Assembly: GCF_003258295.1 (NCBI RefSeq)
Contig: NZ_QKYN01000073.1
Location: 1 to 50,721 of the forward strand
Length of the DNA stretch: 50,721 bases
Direction of reading: 5' to 3'
From: Streptacidiphilus pinicola
GTDB taxonomy: Bacteria; Actinomycetota; Actinomycetes; Streptomycetales; Streptomycetaceae
Shown piece after piece: positions 35,552-44,653 of the stretch (positions within the stretch are counted from its first letter, which is position 1; the number at the start of each line of letters is the position of its first letter). Below the pieces are notes generated by a model. It did not search any database. It saw only the letters and a list, made by a program, of their open reading frames with translations, and had not been told where the DNA came from. The position numbers and the translations under genes are program-made.

Positions 35552-36333
35552 CCACCCCCACAAGCGCCCCCGTCCTGCAGGCCAAGGGCCTGGTGAAGAC
35601 CTTCGGCCGGGTCGTCGGCCTGGACAATGTCGATCTGACCCTCCACCGCGGCGAAGTACTGGCCGTCATCGGCGACAACGGCGCGGGCAAGTCCACCCTG
35701 ATCAAGTGCCTGTCCGGCGCGCTCGTCCCGGACGAAGGCACCCTCGAGGTCGACGGGCGACCGGTCCACTTCAAGCGCCCGCAGGACGCCCGCGAGGCCG
35801 GGATCGAGACGGTCTACCAGACTCTGGCCGTCGCCCCCGCCCTGGACATCGCCAGCAACCTCTTCCTCGCCCGCGAGATCCGACGCAAGGGCCCGCTCGG
35901 CTCCGTCTTCCGGATGCTCGACACCGGCGAGATGCGCCACCGGGCCGAGGAGCACATCAAACGCCTCGGCATCAGCACCCTGCAGAACATCAACCAGGCC
36001 GTGGAGACCCTCTCCGGCGGCCAGCGGCAAGCCGTCGCGGTCGCGCGGGCCGGCGCGTTCGGCAGCAAGGTCGCCATCCTGGACGAGCCGACCGCGGCGC
36101 TGGGCGTCCGCGAGACCGGGCAGGTCCTCAAACTGGTGCGGGACCTGCGTGACCAGGGCCTGGGCGTCATCCTGATCAGCCACAACATGCCCAACGTCTT
36201 CGAGGTCGCCGACCGCATCCACATCCAACGCCTCGGCGCCTGCGCCGGCGTCATCACCCCGCAGTCGCACTCCATGGAGGACGCCGTCGCCATCATGACC
36301 GGCGCCAAGACACTCCCCCCGGCCGCCGCATGA
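35548..36333 (+). CDS. sugar ABC transporter ATPase, single-domain (FrcA-like)
   Basis: The 261-residue protein carries one nucleotide-binding domain: Walker A GDNGAGKS (about 42-49), the signature LSGGQRQAVAVARA and Walker B ILDEPTAALG, with a downstream SHN switch. Most CUT2 ATPases are fused double domains; the short single-domain type is typical of fructose/FrcA-like systems, so it probably works as a homodimer. It overlaps the permease and epimerase genes by 4 bases each, evidence of a tight operon. Confidence 0.93.
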   Translation: MTTPTSAPVLQAKGLVKTFGRVVGLDNVDLTLHRGEVLAVIGDNGAGKSTLIKCLSGALVPDEGTLEVDGRPVHFKRPQDAREAGIETVYQTLAVAPALDIASNLFLAREIRRKGPLGSVFRMLDTGEMRHRAEEHIKRLGISTLQNINQAVETLSGGQRQAVAVARAGAFGSKVAILDEPTAALGVRETGQVLKLVRDLRDQGLGVILISHNMPNVFEVADRIHIQRLGACAGVITPQSHSMEDAVAIMTGAKTLPPAAA

Positions 36334-37331
36334 CCGCCTGGACCATCGAGCCCTCCGCGTGGCAGGGCGAACCCTGCCTCACGGTCAGCAACCACGACGG
36401 CACCGTGCGCGCCGTCGTGGCCCTGCGCGGTGCGACCCTGATCAGCTGGCACATCCACATCGAGGGTGAAGACTTCGAGCTCACCGACGGCTACCGCGAC
36501 CTCGCCGAGCTCAACGAGCAGTCCGGGGTCCGTAACGGCGTGATGGCGCCGTTCTGCAACCGCGTCGCCGACGGCCGCTACCACTTCGACGGCCGGGAGC
36601 ACGACCTGCTCCCGGGCGTCACCGGCGACCGCACTGTCTACCACGGCTTCGCCCGCACCCTGCCCTTCGTCCTCGAAAGCGCCACCACGACCGGCGACGG
36701 CGCCCGGTTGGTCCTGCGCAGCGACGAGATCCGGCCCGGGCGCTTCGCCGGCTACCCCTTCGCCCTCGACCTCACGGTCACCTACACCCTCACCCAGGAC
36801 GAGATCTCCCTGGAGGTAGAGGCGACCAACACCGGAGACGCCACGGCGCCGTACGCCGCCGGCTGGCACCCCTACTTCCAGCTCCGCAACGGCACCGACG
36901 GCATCGACGACCTGGAGCTGCGCATCCCGGCCCGCACCCTGATCCGCACCGACGACGCCCTCATCCCCACCGACGGACCCGGCTGCCGCCTCGACCTCGA
37001 CGACCTGCCGCAGCTGGACTTCCGCCGGCCAAGCCCGGTCGGCCAGCGCGTCATCGACGCCTGCTACGCCGACCTCCACTTCGGGCCCGACGGCCGCGCC
37101 GAGACCACACTGCGCGACCCGAAGACTGGCCGTGAACTGCGGATCTGGCAGGAGAGCGGATTCCTGCACCTCTTCACCGGCGACACCCTGCCCCGAGACA
37201 TGCGCAAGTCCATCGCCATCGAGCCCGTCGAAGCCATGACCAACGCCTTCAACCGCGACGAGTGCCAGGCCGCGATCTCTCTTCCTCCGGGTCGGACCCG
37301 CCGCTTCCGCTGCGGCGCGTGGATCTTCTAA
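36330..37331 (+). CDS. aldose 1-epimerase (mutarotase family)
   Basis: The 333-residue protein begins in the ATGA overlap with the ATPase gene. It has galactose-mutarotase-fold motifs: VMAPFCNRVADGRYHFDG, the HGFART region (catalytic His), AGWHPYFQL (second His) and a C-terminal KSIAIEPVEAMTNAFN with candidate catalytic Glu. It interconverts sugar anomers in the cytosol, feeding the kinase or later steps. The NR in FCNRVAD fits the PYPNR-type motif of the family, with a change from the canonical form. Confidence 0.88.
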   Translation: MTAWTIEPSAWQGEPCLTVSNHDGTVRAVVALRGATLISWHIHIEGEDFELTDGYRDLAELNEQSGVRNGVMAPFCNRVADGRYHFDGREHDLLPGVTGDRTVYHGFARTLPFVLESATTTGDGARLVLRSDEIRPGRFAGYPFALDLTVTYTLTQDEISLEVEATNTGDATAPYAAGWHPYFQLRNGTDGIDDLELRIPARTLIRTDDALIPTDGPGCRLDLDDLPQLDFRRPSPVGQRVIDACYADLHFGPDGRAETTLRDPKTGRELRIWQESGFLHLFTGDTLPRDMRKSIAIEPVEAMTNAFNRDECQAAISLPPGRTRRFRCGAWIF

Positions 37332-37558
37332 GAGCCACGCGCCGCCACACCAGGCGCCCGCACTCCGGTGCATCCGCGCCGGCTCCCACCCGTATCCCAA
37401 CGCCGCGATGCCGCGGCCGCGAAGCTACCAGTTGGGGCAGCCCCGGCAGGACCGCCCCCGGCAGGCAGCTCCCTGTCCATCGACCCGTCACGCCCTGGCC
37501 TGTCCTCCCCATCTGAGCGACCTTCAGCCCAGGGCCGAGGGCAGAAAGGGAAGGCACC

Positions 37559-40072
37559 GTGTCCCGACCCACCCAGCGCCGCCGACTCCTCGCCGCCACC
37601 GCCGTCCTGACCGGGCTCGCTCTTATCAGCGCCTCCCCGGCCACCGCCGACACCGCCCTCTACCACGAGCAGTACCGCCCACAGTTCCACTTCAGCCCCA
37701 CCCAGAACTGGATGAACGACCCCAACGGCCTGATCTGGTACAGGGGCCAGTACCACCTGTTCTTCCAGTACAACCCGTCAGGGAACACCTGGGGCAACAT
37801 GTCCTGGGGCCACGCGGTCAGCACCGACCTGGTGCACTGGAAGCAACTCCCGGTGGCCATCCCGCAGGACTCCGACGAGATGGTCTTCTCCGGCAGCGTC
37901 GTCCTCGACAAGGACAACAGCAGCGGCCTCGGCACCACCGCCAACCCGCCCCTGGTGGCTGTCTACACCAGCCTCGTGAAGGCCACCGGCATCCAGCGGC
38001 AGTCCCTCGCCTACAGCATCGACGGCGGCCTGACCTGGACGAAGTACGCCGGCAACCCGGTCCTCGACCGCAACTCCCAGAACTTCCGCGACCCCAAGGT
38101 CTTCTGGTACGGGCCCGCCCGCCGCTGGCTGATGGCCGTCGCCCTCTCCGACCAGCACAAGGTCTCCTTCTACTCCTCCACCGACCTCAAGAACTGGACC
38201 CACCTCAGCGACTTCGGCCCCGCCGGGGCCACCGGCGGCGCGTGGGAGTGCCCCGACCTCTTCCCGCTGCCGGTCGACGGCAACCCGGGGAGCACCAAGT
38301 GGGTCCTGGTGGTCGGCACCCAGTCGATCGCCGGCGGCACGGGCACCCAGTACTTCACCGGCGACTTCAACGGCACTACCTTCACCACCGACGACCCTGC
38401 CAGCTACACCCCGCCGCCCGGCACCACCCTGGACGACTTCGAGTCCGGCACCTACGGAGACTGGACCACCACCGGCACAGCCTTCGGGACCGGCCCGGCC
38501 AGCGGCACCCTCCCCAACCAGCAGACCGTCTCCGGTTACCAGGGCACGTCCTACGTCAACAGCTACCACGGCGGCGACGCGTCCACCGGAACCCTCACCT
38601 CGCCCACCTTCACCCTCAGCAGGCCCTACCTGAACTTCCTCGTCGGCGGCGGCAACCACCCGCACATCGACGGCGCCGGCGACGGATCGGCGCCTCCCGG
38701 ACAGATCTTCGCCGACTTCTCCGGCGACACCTACGGCACAGGCTGGACCGCCACGGGCTCGTTCGCGAACTCCGGCCCCACCGCCGAGAGCCTCCCCGGC
38801 CAGCTCAGCCCCAAGGTCCTCGACACCTACACTCCCGAAGGCGACCCCGGCACCGGCACCATCACGTCCCCCGCCTTCACCGTCACCAGCAACTACATCG
38901 ACCTCCAGACCGCCATGGGCGACCACGCCAACGACCTGCCGAACCCGACGGCGGTCAACCTGATCGTGGACGGCAAGGTCGTGGCCACCGCGACCGGCTC
39001 CAACAGCGGCGACCTCAACTGGACCTCCTGGGACACCAGCGCCTACCTCGGCAGGCAGGCGCAGATCCAGGTGGTCGACAACAACACCGGAGGGTGGGGC
39101 CACATCGCCGTCGGCGACATCGTCTTCTCCGACCAGCCTGCCGCTCCTCGCGACATGCAGACCGCAGTCAACCTGATCGTCGACGGCAAGGTCGTCCGCA
39201 CCGCCACCGGCTCCGACAGTGAAACGCTTGACTGGACCTCCTGGAACCTGCATGACCTGCTCGGCAAGCAGGCGCAGATCCAGATCGTCGACAACAACAC
39301 CGAAGGCTGGGGCCACATCCTTGCCGACGACTTCACGCTTGCCGACGCCCCGGCGCTCAGCAGCCTCCAGCGAGCCCACTGGGTCGACTACGGCGAGGAC
39401 TTCTACGCCGCCGGCACCTACAACGACGCCCCCGGCGACCGCCGCATCATGCTCGCCTGGATGAACAACTGGAACTACGGGCAGGAGATCCCCACCAGCC
39501 CGTGGCGCAGCGCCGACACCTTCCCCCGCCAGCTCACGCTCCGCACCGTGAACGGGAAGGTCCAACTGGTGCAGCAGCCCGTCAGCGAACTCGCCACCCT
39601 GCGCGGCACCGGCACGGCCGTCCCGACCGCTACCGCCGACAGCTCCACCAGCACACTTCCCGTGTCCGGCGGCACCTTGGAACTCCAGGCCGACTTCACC
39701 CGGGGCACCGCCACCGACTTCGGCCTCGACGTCCGCACCGGCAGCGGGCAGCGCACCCGCATCGGCTACGACACCACCACCAGCCAGGTCTACATCGACC
39801 GCACCGCCTCCGGCCTCGTCGACCTCGACCCCACCTTCCCCGGCGTCCAGCGCGCGCCTCTCGCACTCGGCAGCGGACCCCTGCACCTGCACGTCCTCGT
39901 CGACACCTCCTCAGTCGAGGTCTACGCCGAGAACGCCGACGGCGAACAAGTCGTCCTCACCGACCAGGTCTTCCCCGACCCCGCCAGCACCGGCGTCGAC
40001 CTCTTCGCCGAGAACGGCACCACCACCCTCAGCCACCTGCAGGCCTGGCAGTTGAAGTCCATCTGGCCGTGA
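37559..40072 (+). CDS. secreted GH32 levanase/inulinase with large internal insertion
   Basis: The 837-residue protein starts at GTG 37559 after AAGGGAAGG and has a Sec signal peptide (about 1-31). The GH32 propeller has WMNDPNGLIWYRG (nucleophile Asp), FRDPKVFWYG (transition-state Asp) and WECPDLFPL (acid/base Glu). Between about residues 287 and 598 lie two beta-rich inserted modules. They contain near-duplicate units (TAVNLIVDGKVV with TATGS, and GWGHI), and afterwards the propeller resumes with HWVDYGEDFYAAGTYNDAPG. A beta-sandwich domain ends the protein. It should release fructose from levan or inulin outside the cell. It lies 227 bases after the epimerase, with its own start site, and is followed by a terminator. 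Confidence 0.93.
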   Translation: MSRPTQRRRLLAATAVLTGLALISASPATADTALYHEQYRPQFHFSPTQNWMNDPNGLIWYRGQYHLFFQYNPSGNTWGNMSWGHAVSTDLVHWKQLPVAIPQDSDEMVFSGSVVLDKDNSSGLGTTANPPLVAVYTSLVKATGIQRQSLAYSIDGGLTWTKYAGNPVLDRNSQNFRDPKVFWYGPARRWLMAVALSDQHKVSFYSSTDLKNWTHLSDFGPAGATGGAWECPDLFPLPVDGNPGSTKWVLVVGTQSIAGGTGTQYFTGDFNGTTFTTDDPASYTPPPGTTLDDFESGTYGDWTTTGTAFGTGPASGTLPNQQTVSGYQGTSYVNSYHGGDASTGTLTSPTFTLSRPYLNFLVGGGNHPHIDGAGDGSAPPGQIFADFSGDTYGTGWTATGSFANSGPTAESLPGQLSPKVLDTYTPEGDPGTGTITSPAFTVTSNYIDLQTAMGDHANDLPNPTAVNLIVDGKVVATATGSNSGDLNWTSWDTSAYLGRQAQIQVVDNNTGGWGHIAVGDIVFSDQPAAPRDMQTAVNLIVDGKVVRTATGSDSETLDWTSWNLHDLLGKQAQIQIVDNNTEGWGHILADDFTLADAPALSSLQRAHWVDYGEDFYAAGTYNDAPGDRRIMLAWMNNWNYGQEIPTSPWRSADTFPRQLTLRTVNGKVQLVQQPVSELATLRGTGTAVPTATADSSTSTLPVSGGTLELQADFTRGTATDFGLDVRTGSGQRTRIGYDTTTSQVYIDRTASGLVDLDPTFPGVQRAPLALGSGPLHLHVLVDTSSVEVYAENADGEQVVLTDQVFPDPASTGVDLFAENGTTTLSHLQAWQLKSIWP

Positions 40073-40090
40073 CGGCCCTCGAAGTACACC

Positions 40091-40123
40091 GCAGGGGGAT
40101 GCCGGTGACCCGCGTCCCCCTGC
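40091..40123 (+). terminator. terminator after the GH32 gene
   Basis: GCAGGGGGA at 40091-40099 pairs with TCCCCCTGC at 40115-40123 across a 15-base loop, 18 bases after the stop codon. It marks the 3' end of the sugar locus. Confidence 0.7.
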
Positions 40124-40352
40124 CCGCCACTACTGCAAACCGGTCAAAGGACCACACAGCTGACCCACACGAGTGCCCCCGCTCGCCGGCGACCACGATC
40201 GGTTGCCCGGCGCGCCATCGGCGGCCGCGATGCGCACCACGCGGCCACCCGAAACCCCGTCCCACTCCGGACCGCGGTCTGCGTCGCCCTGTCGGACCAG
40301 GTCCCCGAGGCGGACGGTTCCCCAGACCAGGCGACTCAGATACGGTGACCCG

Positions 40353-40571
40353 ATGTTGCTCACTCCACCCCTCGGCGACTACCACGCATATCTGTTCGAC
40401 TGCGACGGAACGGTCACCGACTCGATGCCGCAGCACTACGGTGTCGCCCCAGAACACTGCCTGGTGTTCGAGGACACCGATATGGGGATCCAGGCGGCCA
40501 CCGAGGCTGGCATGAACTCTGTTCGCATCCCCCAGCGCCGGACCCAGCACCCACTCGGCGGCGCACGCTAG
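40353..40571 (+). pseudogene. HAD-family phosphatase with in-frame internal deletion
   Basis: The 72-residue frame from ATG 40353 keeps HAD motif I (LFDCDGTVTDSMPQHY) and joins directly to the motif IV region (GVAPEHCLVFEDTDMGIQAA then TEAGMNSVRIPQR). The cap domain and motifs II and III, normally about 100 residues between them, are missing, but the frame stays open. A beta-phosphoglucomutase-like phosphatase was probably present. The product is unlikely to be active. Confidence 0.7.
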
Positions 40572-40909
40572 TCCGGCATGATCTCGCGCTCCTACCGTCG
40601 GGTCTGACGAACCGACCCTGTGCCGGAGCGCTCCCGACCGCCGAGTGGAACTGGCGATCCAGCGTCGGTCCGACCGCGAGCCGAACCCGGATCGCCGTCG
40701 ATTCTGACGGTCAGGCTCGGTCGCCGCTATCAGGAGCGTCGGTGCGGGCCTCGTTTCGCGAGTCCGGGGGCGCATCAGCCCCATTCATCGTGAATATATG
40801 GGTTATACGGTGGAGCGACGGAGTGAGCCCAGTGCTCGCCGTGGTCCACATGGCGGGGCAGGCGGTGTGACCGGCCTGCGCTCCGTGTGACCTTCAGCGT
40901 GACGCCCAC
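40572..40909. other. gene-free stretch with short AT-rich patch
   Basis: No coding frame is supported. The only notable feature is an AT-rich patch near 40786-40806 (TGAATATATGGGTTATAC), a possible plus-strand promoter with nothing recognisable downstream of it. Confidence 0.35.
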
Positions 40910-41524
40910 TCAAGTCTGGGGTGACAGGGCCTCCCAGCCCTTCTCCAGGAGGTCGAACGCGCGGGTGACGCTGTGGCGGGGGTTCCCACCGCCGGTGACC
41001 CGTGGGGCCTCAAGGGCGAAGTGGGCGAGTGCGGCGCAGGTGGGGTCTCCGGGCGCAAGTCCGCTGTCCTCGGCGATGGCGTGGGCGAGGGCGGTTTCGT
41101 GGCGTAGCCACATGCGTTGCGCGTAATCGCGCAACGCTGGGGTGCTTTCGACGAGTTGACTGAAGGCCGCGAATTCGGCATCGCCGTCCGCGGCGGCAAC
41201 GCGGTGGCGCAGCGCGTGCTCGCGCAGGGCCGCGGGGATGGACTGCCCTTCGGGCCGCTCGCGGACGGCGGCGAGCAGGCGGGCCTCCTGGTCGGCGTCC
41301 TCGTCGAAGACCAGGGCCTCCTTGGTCGGGAAGTGCTTGAAGAGCGTGGTGGTGGACACGTCGACGGCGTCCGCGATCTCGCGGATGCCGACCTGCTCGT
41401 AGCCGCGTTCGAGGAAGAGGCGCAGCGCCGTCTCGGCCAGAGCCTGGCGGGTGGCCGCCTTCTTGCGTTCGCGGCGCCCTGGAGGTGGTGCCGTCGCCTC
41501 GGCGGAGGGCGTGGTGTCGGTCAT
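40910..41524 (-). CDS. TetR-family repressor, divergent from monooxygenase
   Basis: The 204-residue protein has the TetR HTH (about residues 25-70: ETALRLFLERGYEQVGIREI, ADAVDVSTTTLFKHFPTKEA) and a C-terminal all-helical domain (AFSQLVESTPALRDYAQRMW). Start ATG 41524 is the first in frame. It is divergent from the FAD monooxygenase gene with a 146-base gap holding a palindrome, so it very likely represses that gene. The inducing compound is unknown. Confidence 0.9.
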   Translation of the reverse strand: MTDTTPSAEATAPPPGRRERKKAATRQALAETALRLFLERGYEQVGIREIADAVDVSTTTLFKHFPTKEALVFDEDADQEARLLAAVRERPEGQSIPAALREHALRHRVAAADGDAEFAAFSQLVESTPALRDYAQRMWLRHETALAHAIAEDSGLAPGDPTCAALAHFALEAPRVTGGGNPRHSVTRAFDLLEKGWEALSPQT

Positions 41525-41549
41525 GCCACGACTCTACCCTTCGGTTGGC

Positions 41550-41564
41550 CAACTTCAAAAGTTG
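41550..41564. promoter_or_regulatory. palindrome CAACTT-CAA-AAGTTG, TetR operator candidate
   Basis: Perfect 6-base arms with a 3-base spacer lie 26 bases from the TetR start codon and 107 bases before the monooxygenase start. Confidence 0.65.
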
Positions 41565-41670
41565 TGTTGTTGCACTTATTGAGCCGGTGTGGTCTTCTGG
41601 AGCAGGCGGTCGCGTGGCACGGCCCGGCCGCCGTCCCACACCGCCCTCCGCCAGAAAGGTGTGCTCAGCC

Positions 41671-42819
41671 ATGCCCACCCAACGCCCCATTGCGATCATC
41701 GGCGCCGGCCCCGGCGGCCTGACCTGCGCACGCATCCTGCAGCAGCACGGCCTCGCCGCCGTGGTCTACGACCTGGATGCCTCCCCCGCCTCCCGCGATC
41801 AAGGCGGCACCCTCGACATGCACCACGACTCCGGCCAGCACGCCCTGCGCCAGGCCGACCTGTGGGACGAGTTCGCCGCCCGCGCCCGACCGGAGGGCCA
41901 ACAGATGCGCCTGGTCGGCCGCGACGGCCGCATCCTGTTCGACAACGTTCCGCTGGAGACCGACGACGTCACCGAGGGCAACCCCGAGATCGACCGGGGA
42001 CAACTGCGCGACCTCCTCCTGGAGTCCCTTCACCCGGGGACCGTGAGCTGGGGACACAAACTCAACCGCCTCGAACCCCTCGGCGACGGCACCTACCGCC
42101 TGCACTTCGAGGGCCGCACGAGCGCGGACGCCGATCTGGTCGTCGGGGCCGACGGCGCCTGGTCCCGGGTGCGCCGCATCCTGTCCGCAGCAGAGCCCGC
42201 CTACACCGGCGTCACCTTCGTTGAGACCGGCCTCGGCGACGTCGACACCCGCCATCCCCACCTTGCCGCGCTCACCGGGAGCGGCACCATGATGGCCCTC
42301 GACGACAACCGGGGATTCATCGCGCAACGCAGCAGCGGCGGCCATATCCGCGTCTACATCGGAATGCGCACCCCCCAGGAGTGGCACCAGCAGCACGGCG
42401 TCAGCCTGACCGACCACGACAGCGTGCGCGACGCGCTCCTGGCACAATTCACCGGCTGGGCCCGTGACCTGCTCGACTTCATCACGGACACGGACACCGG
42501 CTACACCAACCGGCCCTTGTTCGCCCTGCCCGTTCCGCACACCTGGACCCATCGCCCAGGTGTCACCCTGCTCGGCGACGCCGCCCACCTCATGTCCCCG
42601 TTCTCCGGCATGGGGGCCAACCTCGCCATGCTCGACGGCTCCGACCTCGCCCGCGCCGTCATCGAACACCCCATCGCCGAAGCAGCCGTCCGCGCCTACG
42701 AGAGCGTCATGCACCCCCGGTCCCTCAAGGCTGCCGAAGGCGCCGCCGAAGGCATCGACAGCGCCTTCGCCCCCGACAGCGCCGCCCAGGCCCTCGCCCA
42801 CATGTCGCAACACAACTGA
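41671..42819 (+). CDS. FAD-dependent monooxygenase (TetX-like group)
   Basis: The 382-residue protein starts at ATG 41671 (AAAGGTG upstream). It has the FAD/NAD(P)-binding IAIIGAGPGGLTCARILQQH, the DG motif region (ADLVVGADGAWSRVR) and the GDAAHLMSPFSGMGANLAML motif that binds the FAD ribitol. It resembles the TetX/PHBH group that hydroxylates aromatic or tetracycline-like compounds using NADPH and oxygen. No biosynthetic gene cluster surrounds it, so detoxification is more likely than biosynthesis. It is controlled by the divergent TetR gene. Confidence 0.9.
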   Translation: MPTQRPIAIIGAGPGGLTCARILQQHGLAAVVYDLDASPASRDQGGTLDMHHDSGQHALRQADLWDEFAARARPEGQQMRLVGRDGRILFDNVPLETDDVTEGNPEIDRGQLRDLLLESLHPGTVSWGHKLNRLEPLGDGTYRLHFEGRTSADADLVVGADGAWSRVRRILSAAEPAYTGVTFVETGLGDVDTRHPHLAALTGSGTMMALDDNRGFIAQRSSGGHIRVYIGMRTPQEWHQQHGVSLTDHDSVRDALLAQFTGWARDLLDFITDTDTGYTNRPLFALPVPHTWTHRPGVTLLGDAAHLMSPFSGMGANLAMLDGSDLARAVIEHPIAEAAVRAYESVMHPRSLKAAEGAAEGIDSAFAPDSAAQALAHMSQHN

Positions 42820-42925
42820 CGGTGCGTCATGCGCTGGCCGGACCGAGTGGGCACCAAGCTGGAGCGGGTTGCCTGGCACTGACAGGGGCAGGCACGCGCC
42901 ACAACCCGTGCCCATACTCAAGTCC

Positions 42926-43843
42926 ATGAAGAGCAAGTCGCAGCTGGGACGGTTCCTGAGGACGCGCAGAGCGCAACTGCAGCCGTCGGACGTCGGGTTG
43001 CCGCAGTTCGACGAGCGGCGGCGAGTGCAGGGCCTGCGCCGGGACGAACTCGCCCACCTGGCCGGGGTCAGCGAGTCGTACTACACGCGGCTGGAGCAGG
43101 GGCTGTCGCGAGGCGCGTCCACGGCCGTACTGGACGCGCTCGCCAGGGCACTTCGGCTGGACGAGACCGAGCACCGCCACCTGTACGACCTCGCCGGCGT
43201 CGGGCGGAAGAGCGACCAGGACCGGACCCGCGAGTCACCGGCACCTGAGTACATCAACGAGACGACACGGCAGCTGATCGACGCCTTCGGCGACACGCCG
43301 GTCGTTGTGCTCGGCCGCCGCAGCGACGTTCTGGCGTGGAACCCCACCGGGCATGCGCTCTTCGCCGGACACCTCGATCCGACCAGCCCGGCAGACCCGG
43401 CCCGCCGTCCGAACACCGCACGGCTGGTCTTCCGGGACGCGCACACCCGCGAGCTCTACGAGGACTGGCCCAAGAAGGCCAAGGACGCGGTGGGCAGGCT
43501 GCGCCTCGGCGTCGGCCGATACCCGGATGATCCGTTGCTCGCCGCCTTGATCGGCGAACTAGTCATGCACAGCGAGGAGTTCACCGCCCTGTGGTCCCAG
43601 CACCGGGTCCGCGCCTGGGACACGGCCACCTACCGGATGCGACATCCGCTCGTGGGCCCCATGGATGTCACCCAGCAGGCCATGCCGGTCCCGAACCAGC
43701 AGAGCCAGCGCCTCGTTGCGGTCACCGCCGCGGCGGGTTCGGCCTCGCAAGCCGCGCTGACCCTGCTCGCCCAAACCACCGCAACGGACCGACCCGCGCG
43801 TCTGACAACCGACCACCTGTCCACCGTTTCTGAACACCTGTGA
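42926..43843 (+). CDS. XRE-family regulator with MmyB-like ligand domain
   Basis: From ATG 42926 the protein is 305 residues; in-frame GTG 42908 is also possible. The N-terminal HTH (QLGRFLRTRRAQLQP, LRRDELAHLAGVSESYYTRL, EQGLSRGAS) is followed by the MmyB-like ligand-binding domain (DTPVVVLGRRSDVLAWNPTG, LVFRDAHTRELYEDWPKKAK, LVGELxxHSEEFxALW-like ELVMHSEEFTALWSQH). This family senses small fatty or redox molecules. It ends 11 bases before the peroxidase-like gene, so the two probably form an operon. Confidence 0.9.
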   Translation: MKSKSQLGRFLRTRRAQLQPSDVGLPQFDERRRVQGLRRDELAHLAGVSESYYTRLEQGLSRGASTAVLDALARALRLDETEHRHLYDLAGVGRKSDQDRTRESPAPEYINETTRQLIDAFGDTPVVVLGRRSDVLAWNPTGHALFAGHLDPTSPADPARRPNTARLVFRDAHTRELYEDWPKKAKDAVGRLRLGVGRYPDDPLLAALIGELVMHSEEFTALWSQHRVRAWDTATYRMRHPLVGPMDVTQQAMPVPNQQSQRLVAVTAAAGSASQAALTLLAQTTATDRPARLTTDHLSTVSEHL

Positions 43844-43854
43844 ATGGAGACACC

Positions 43855-44277
43855 ATGTCCACGCTCTACACCACCGAGGCCCTCTCGACCGGCGACGGTC
43901 GCAACGGCGAGGTCCGTACCTCCGACGGCGTGCTCGACGAACTCCTCGCCGTCCCGAAGGAGATGGGCGGCCCCGGCGGCGACAGGACCAACCCCGAGCA
44001 GCTCTTCGCGGCCGGCTACGCCGCCTGCTTCCACAACGGGATGCGCGTGATAGCGGGCCAGCAGAAGGTGAAGCTGGGTGAGTCGACCGTCCGGTCCACG
44101 GTGAGCCTGATCACCCTCGACAACGGAGGCTTCTCGCTGAAGGTCGCCCTGTCCGCACACCTGCCCGGCCTGGACCAGGCGACCGCCGACCAGCTCGTGG
44201 AGACCACCCACCAGGTATGCCCGTACTCCAACGCCACCCGAGGGAACATCGAGGTCACCCTCGCAGCGACCGTCTGA
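43855..44277 (+). CDS. organic hydroperoxide resistance protein (Ohr/OsmC family)
   Basis: The 140-residue protein has the two Ohr catalytic cysteines, in GYAACFHNGM (about residue 59) and TTHQVCPYSNATRGNIEVTL (about residue 122), plus an early TSDGVLDELLAVPKEMGG. It should reduce organic peroxides through a dithiol mechanism in the cytosol. ATG 43855 follows GGAGA. It is the second gene of the unit with the XRE regulator, which could respond to peroxide; classical ohr genes are usually paired with MarR-type OhrR, so this pairing is unusual. Confidence 0.92.
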   Translation: MSTLYTTEALSTGDGRNGEVRTSDGVLDELLAVPKEMGGPGGDRTNPEQLFAAGYAACFHNGMRVIAGQQKVKLGESTVRSTVSLITLDNGGFSLKVALSAHLPGLDQATADQLVETTHQVCPYSNATRGNIEVTLAATV

Positions 44278-44485
44278 GAGGAGGCTTCATCCTGCGGATC
44301 GTGTCTGATCCCTTGATGTCGGGTCTCTCCATGTTGGGGGTGGATTCGCTGGTGAGTCTTCGGGTCATCGTGTCGATCTGGCCCAGGCACGGGGGCCAGC
44401 CGCCAGGGTGGGAGGCATGGACCTGCAGCGGTCGAGTTCCTTCAACGGCCGATGCTGAGCAGCTCCAGTTCGTTGGCCGGCCGCC

Positions 44486-44593
44486 TGGACCTACGTCCTC
44501 AACGACCACGAGGGCGGCCTGCCCTCGTCGACCCGCTACCTCGGCATCATCTCCGACGCGGCGGAGTCGGCGGGGGCACCCACGGCCACGTGA
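44486..44593 (+). pseudogene. gamma-glutamylcyclotransferase-like C-terminal remnant
   Basis: The frame WTYVLNDHEGGLPSSTRYLG then IISDAAESAGAPTAT before TGA 44591-44593 resembles the end of GGCT-like proteins (GLPSARYLGxIADAAExAGAP). No start or N-terminus is present. The rest of 44278-44653 shows nothing recognisable. Confidence 0.35.
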
Positions 44594-44653
44594 TGGAGCC
44601 GCGCGGGCGTCCGTGCTGAGGTCGCGCCGACCAGCCGGTCAGGTGCAGCCCGG

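Noticed and set aside
35814-37400. 528-residue minus-strand frame opposite ATPase and epimerase
   Set aside because: It is antisense to two clear genes, has low-complexity composition and no start signal.
37778-39892. 704-residue minus-strand open frame opposite the GH32 gene
   Set aside because: It mirrors the high third-position GC of the levanase gene and gives a Gly/Val/Ala-rich sequence with no family motif. The plus-strand gene has all the catalytic motifs.
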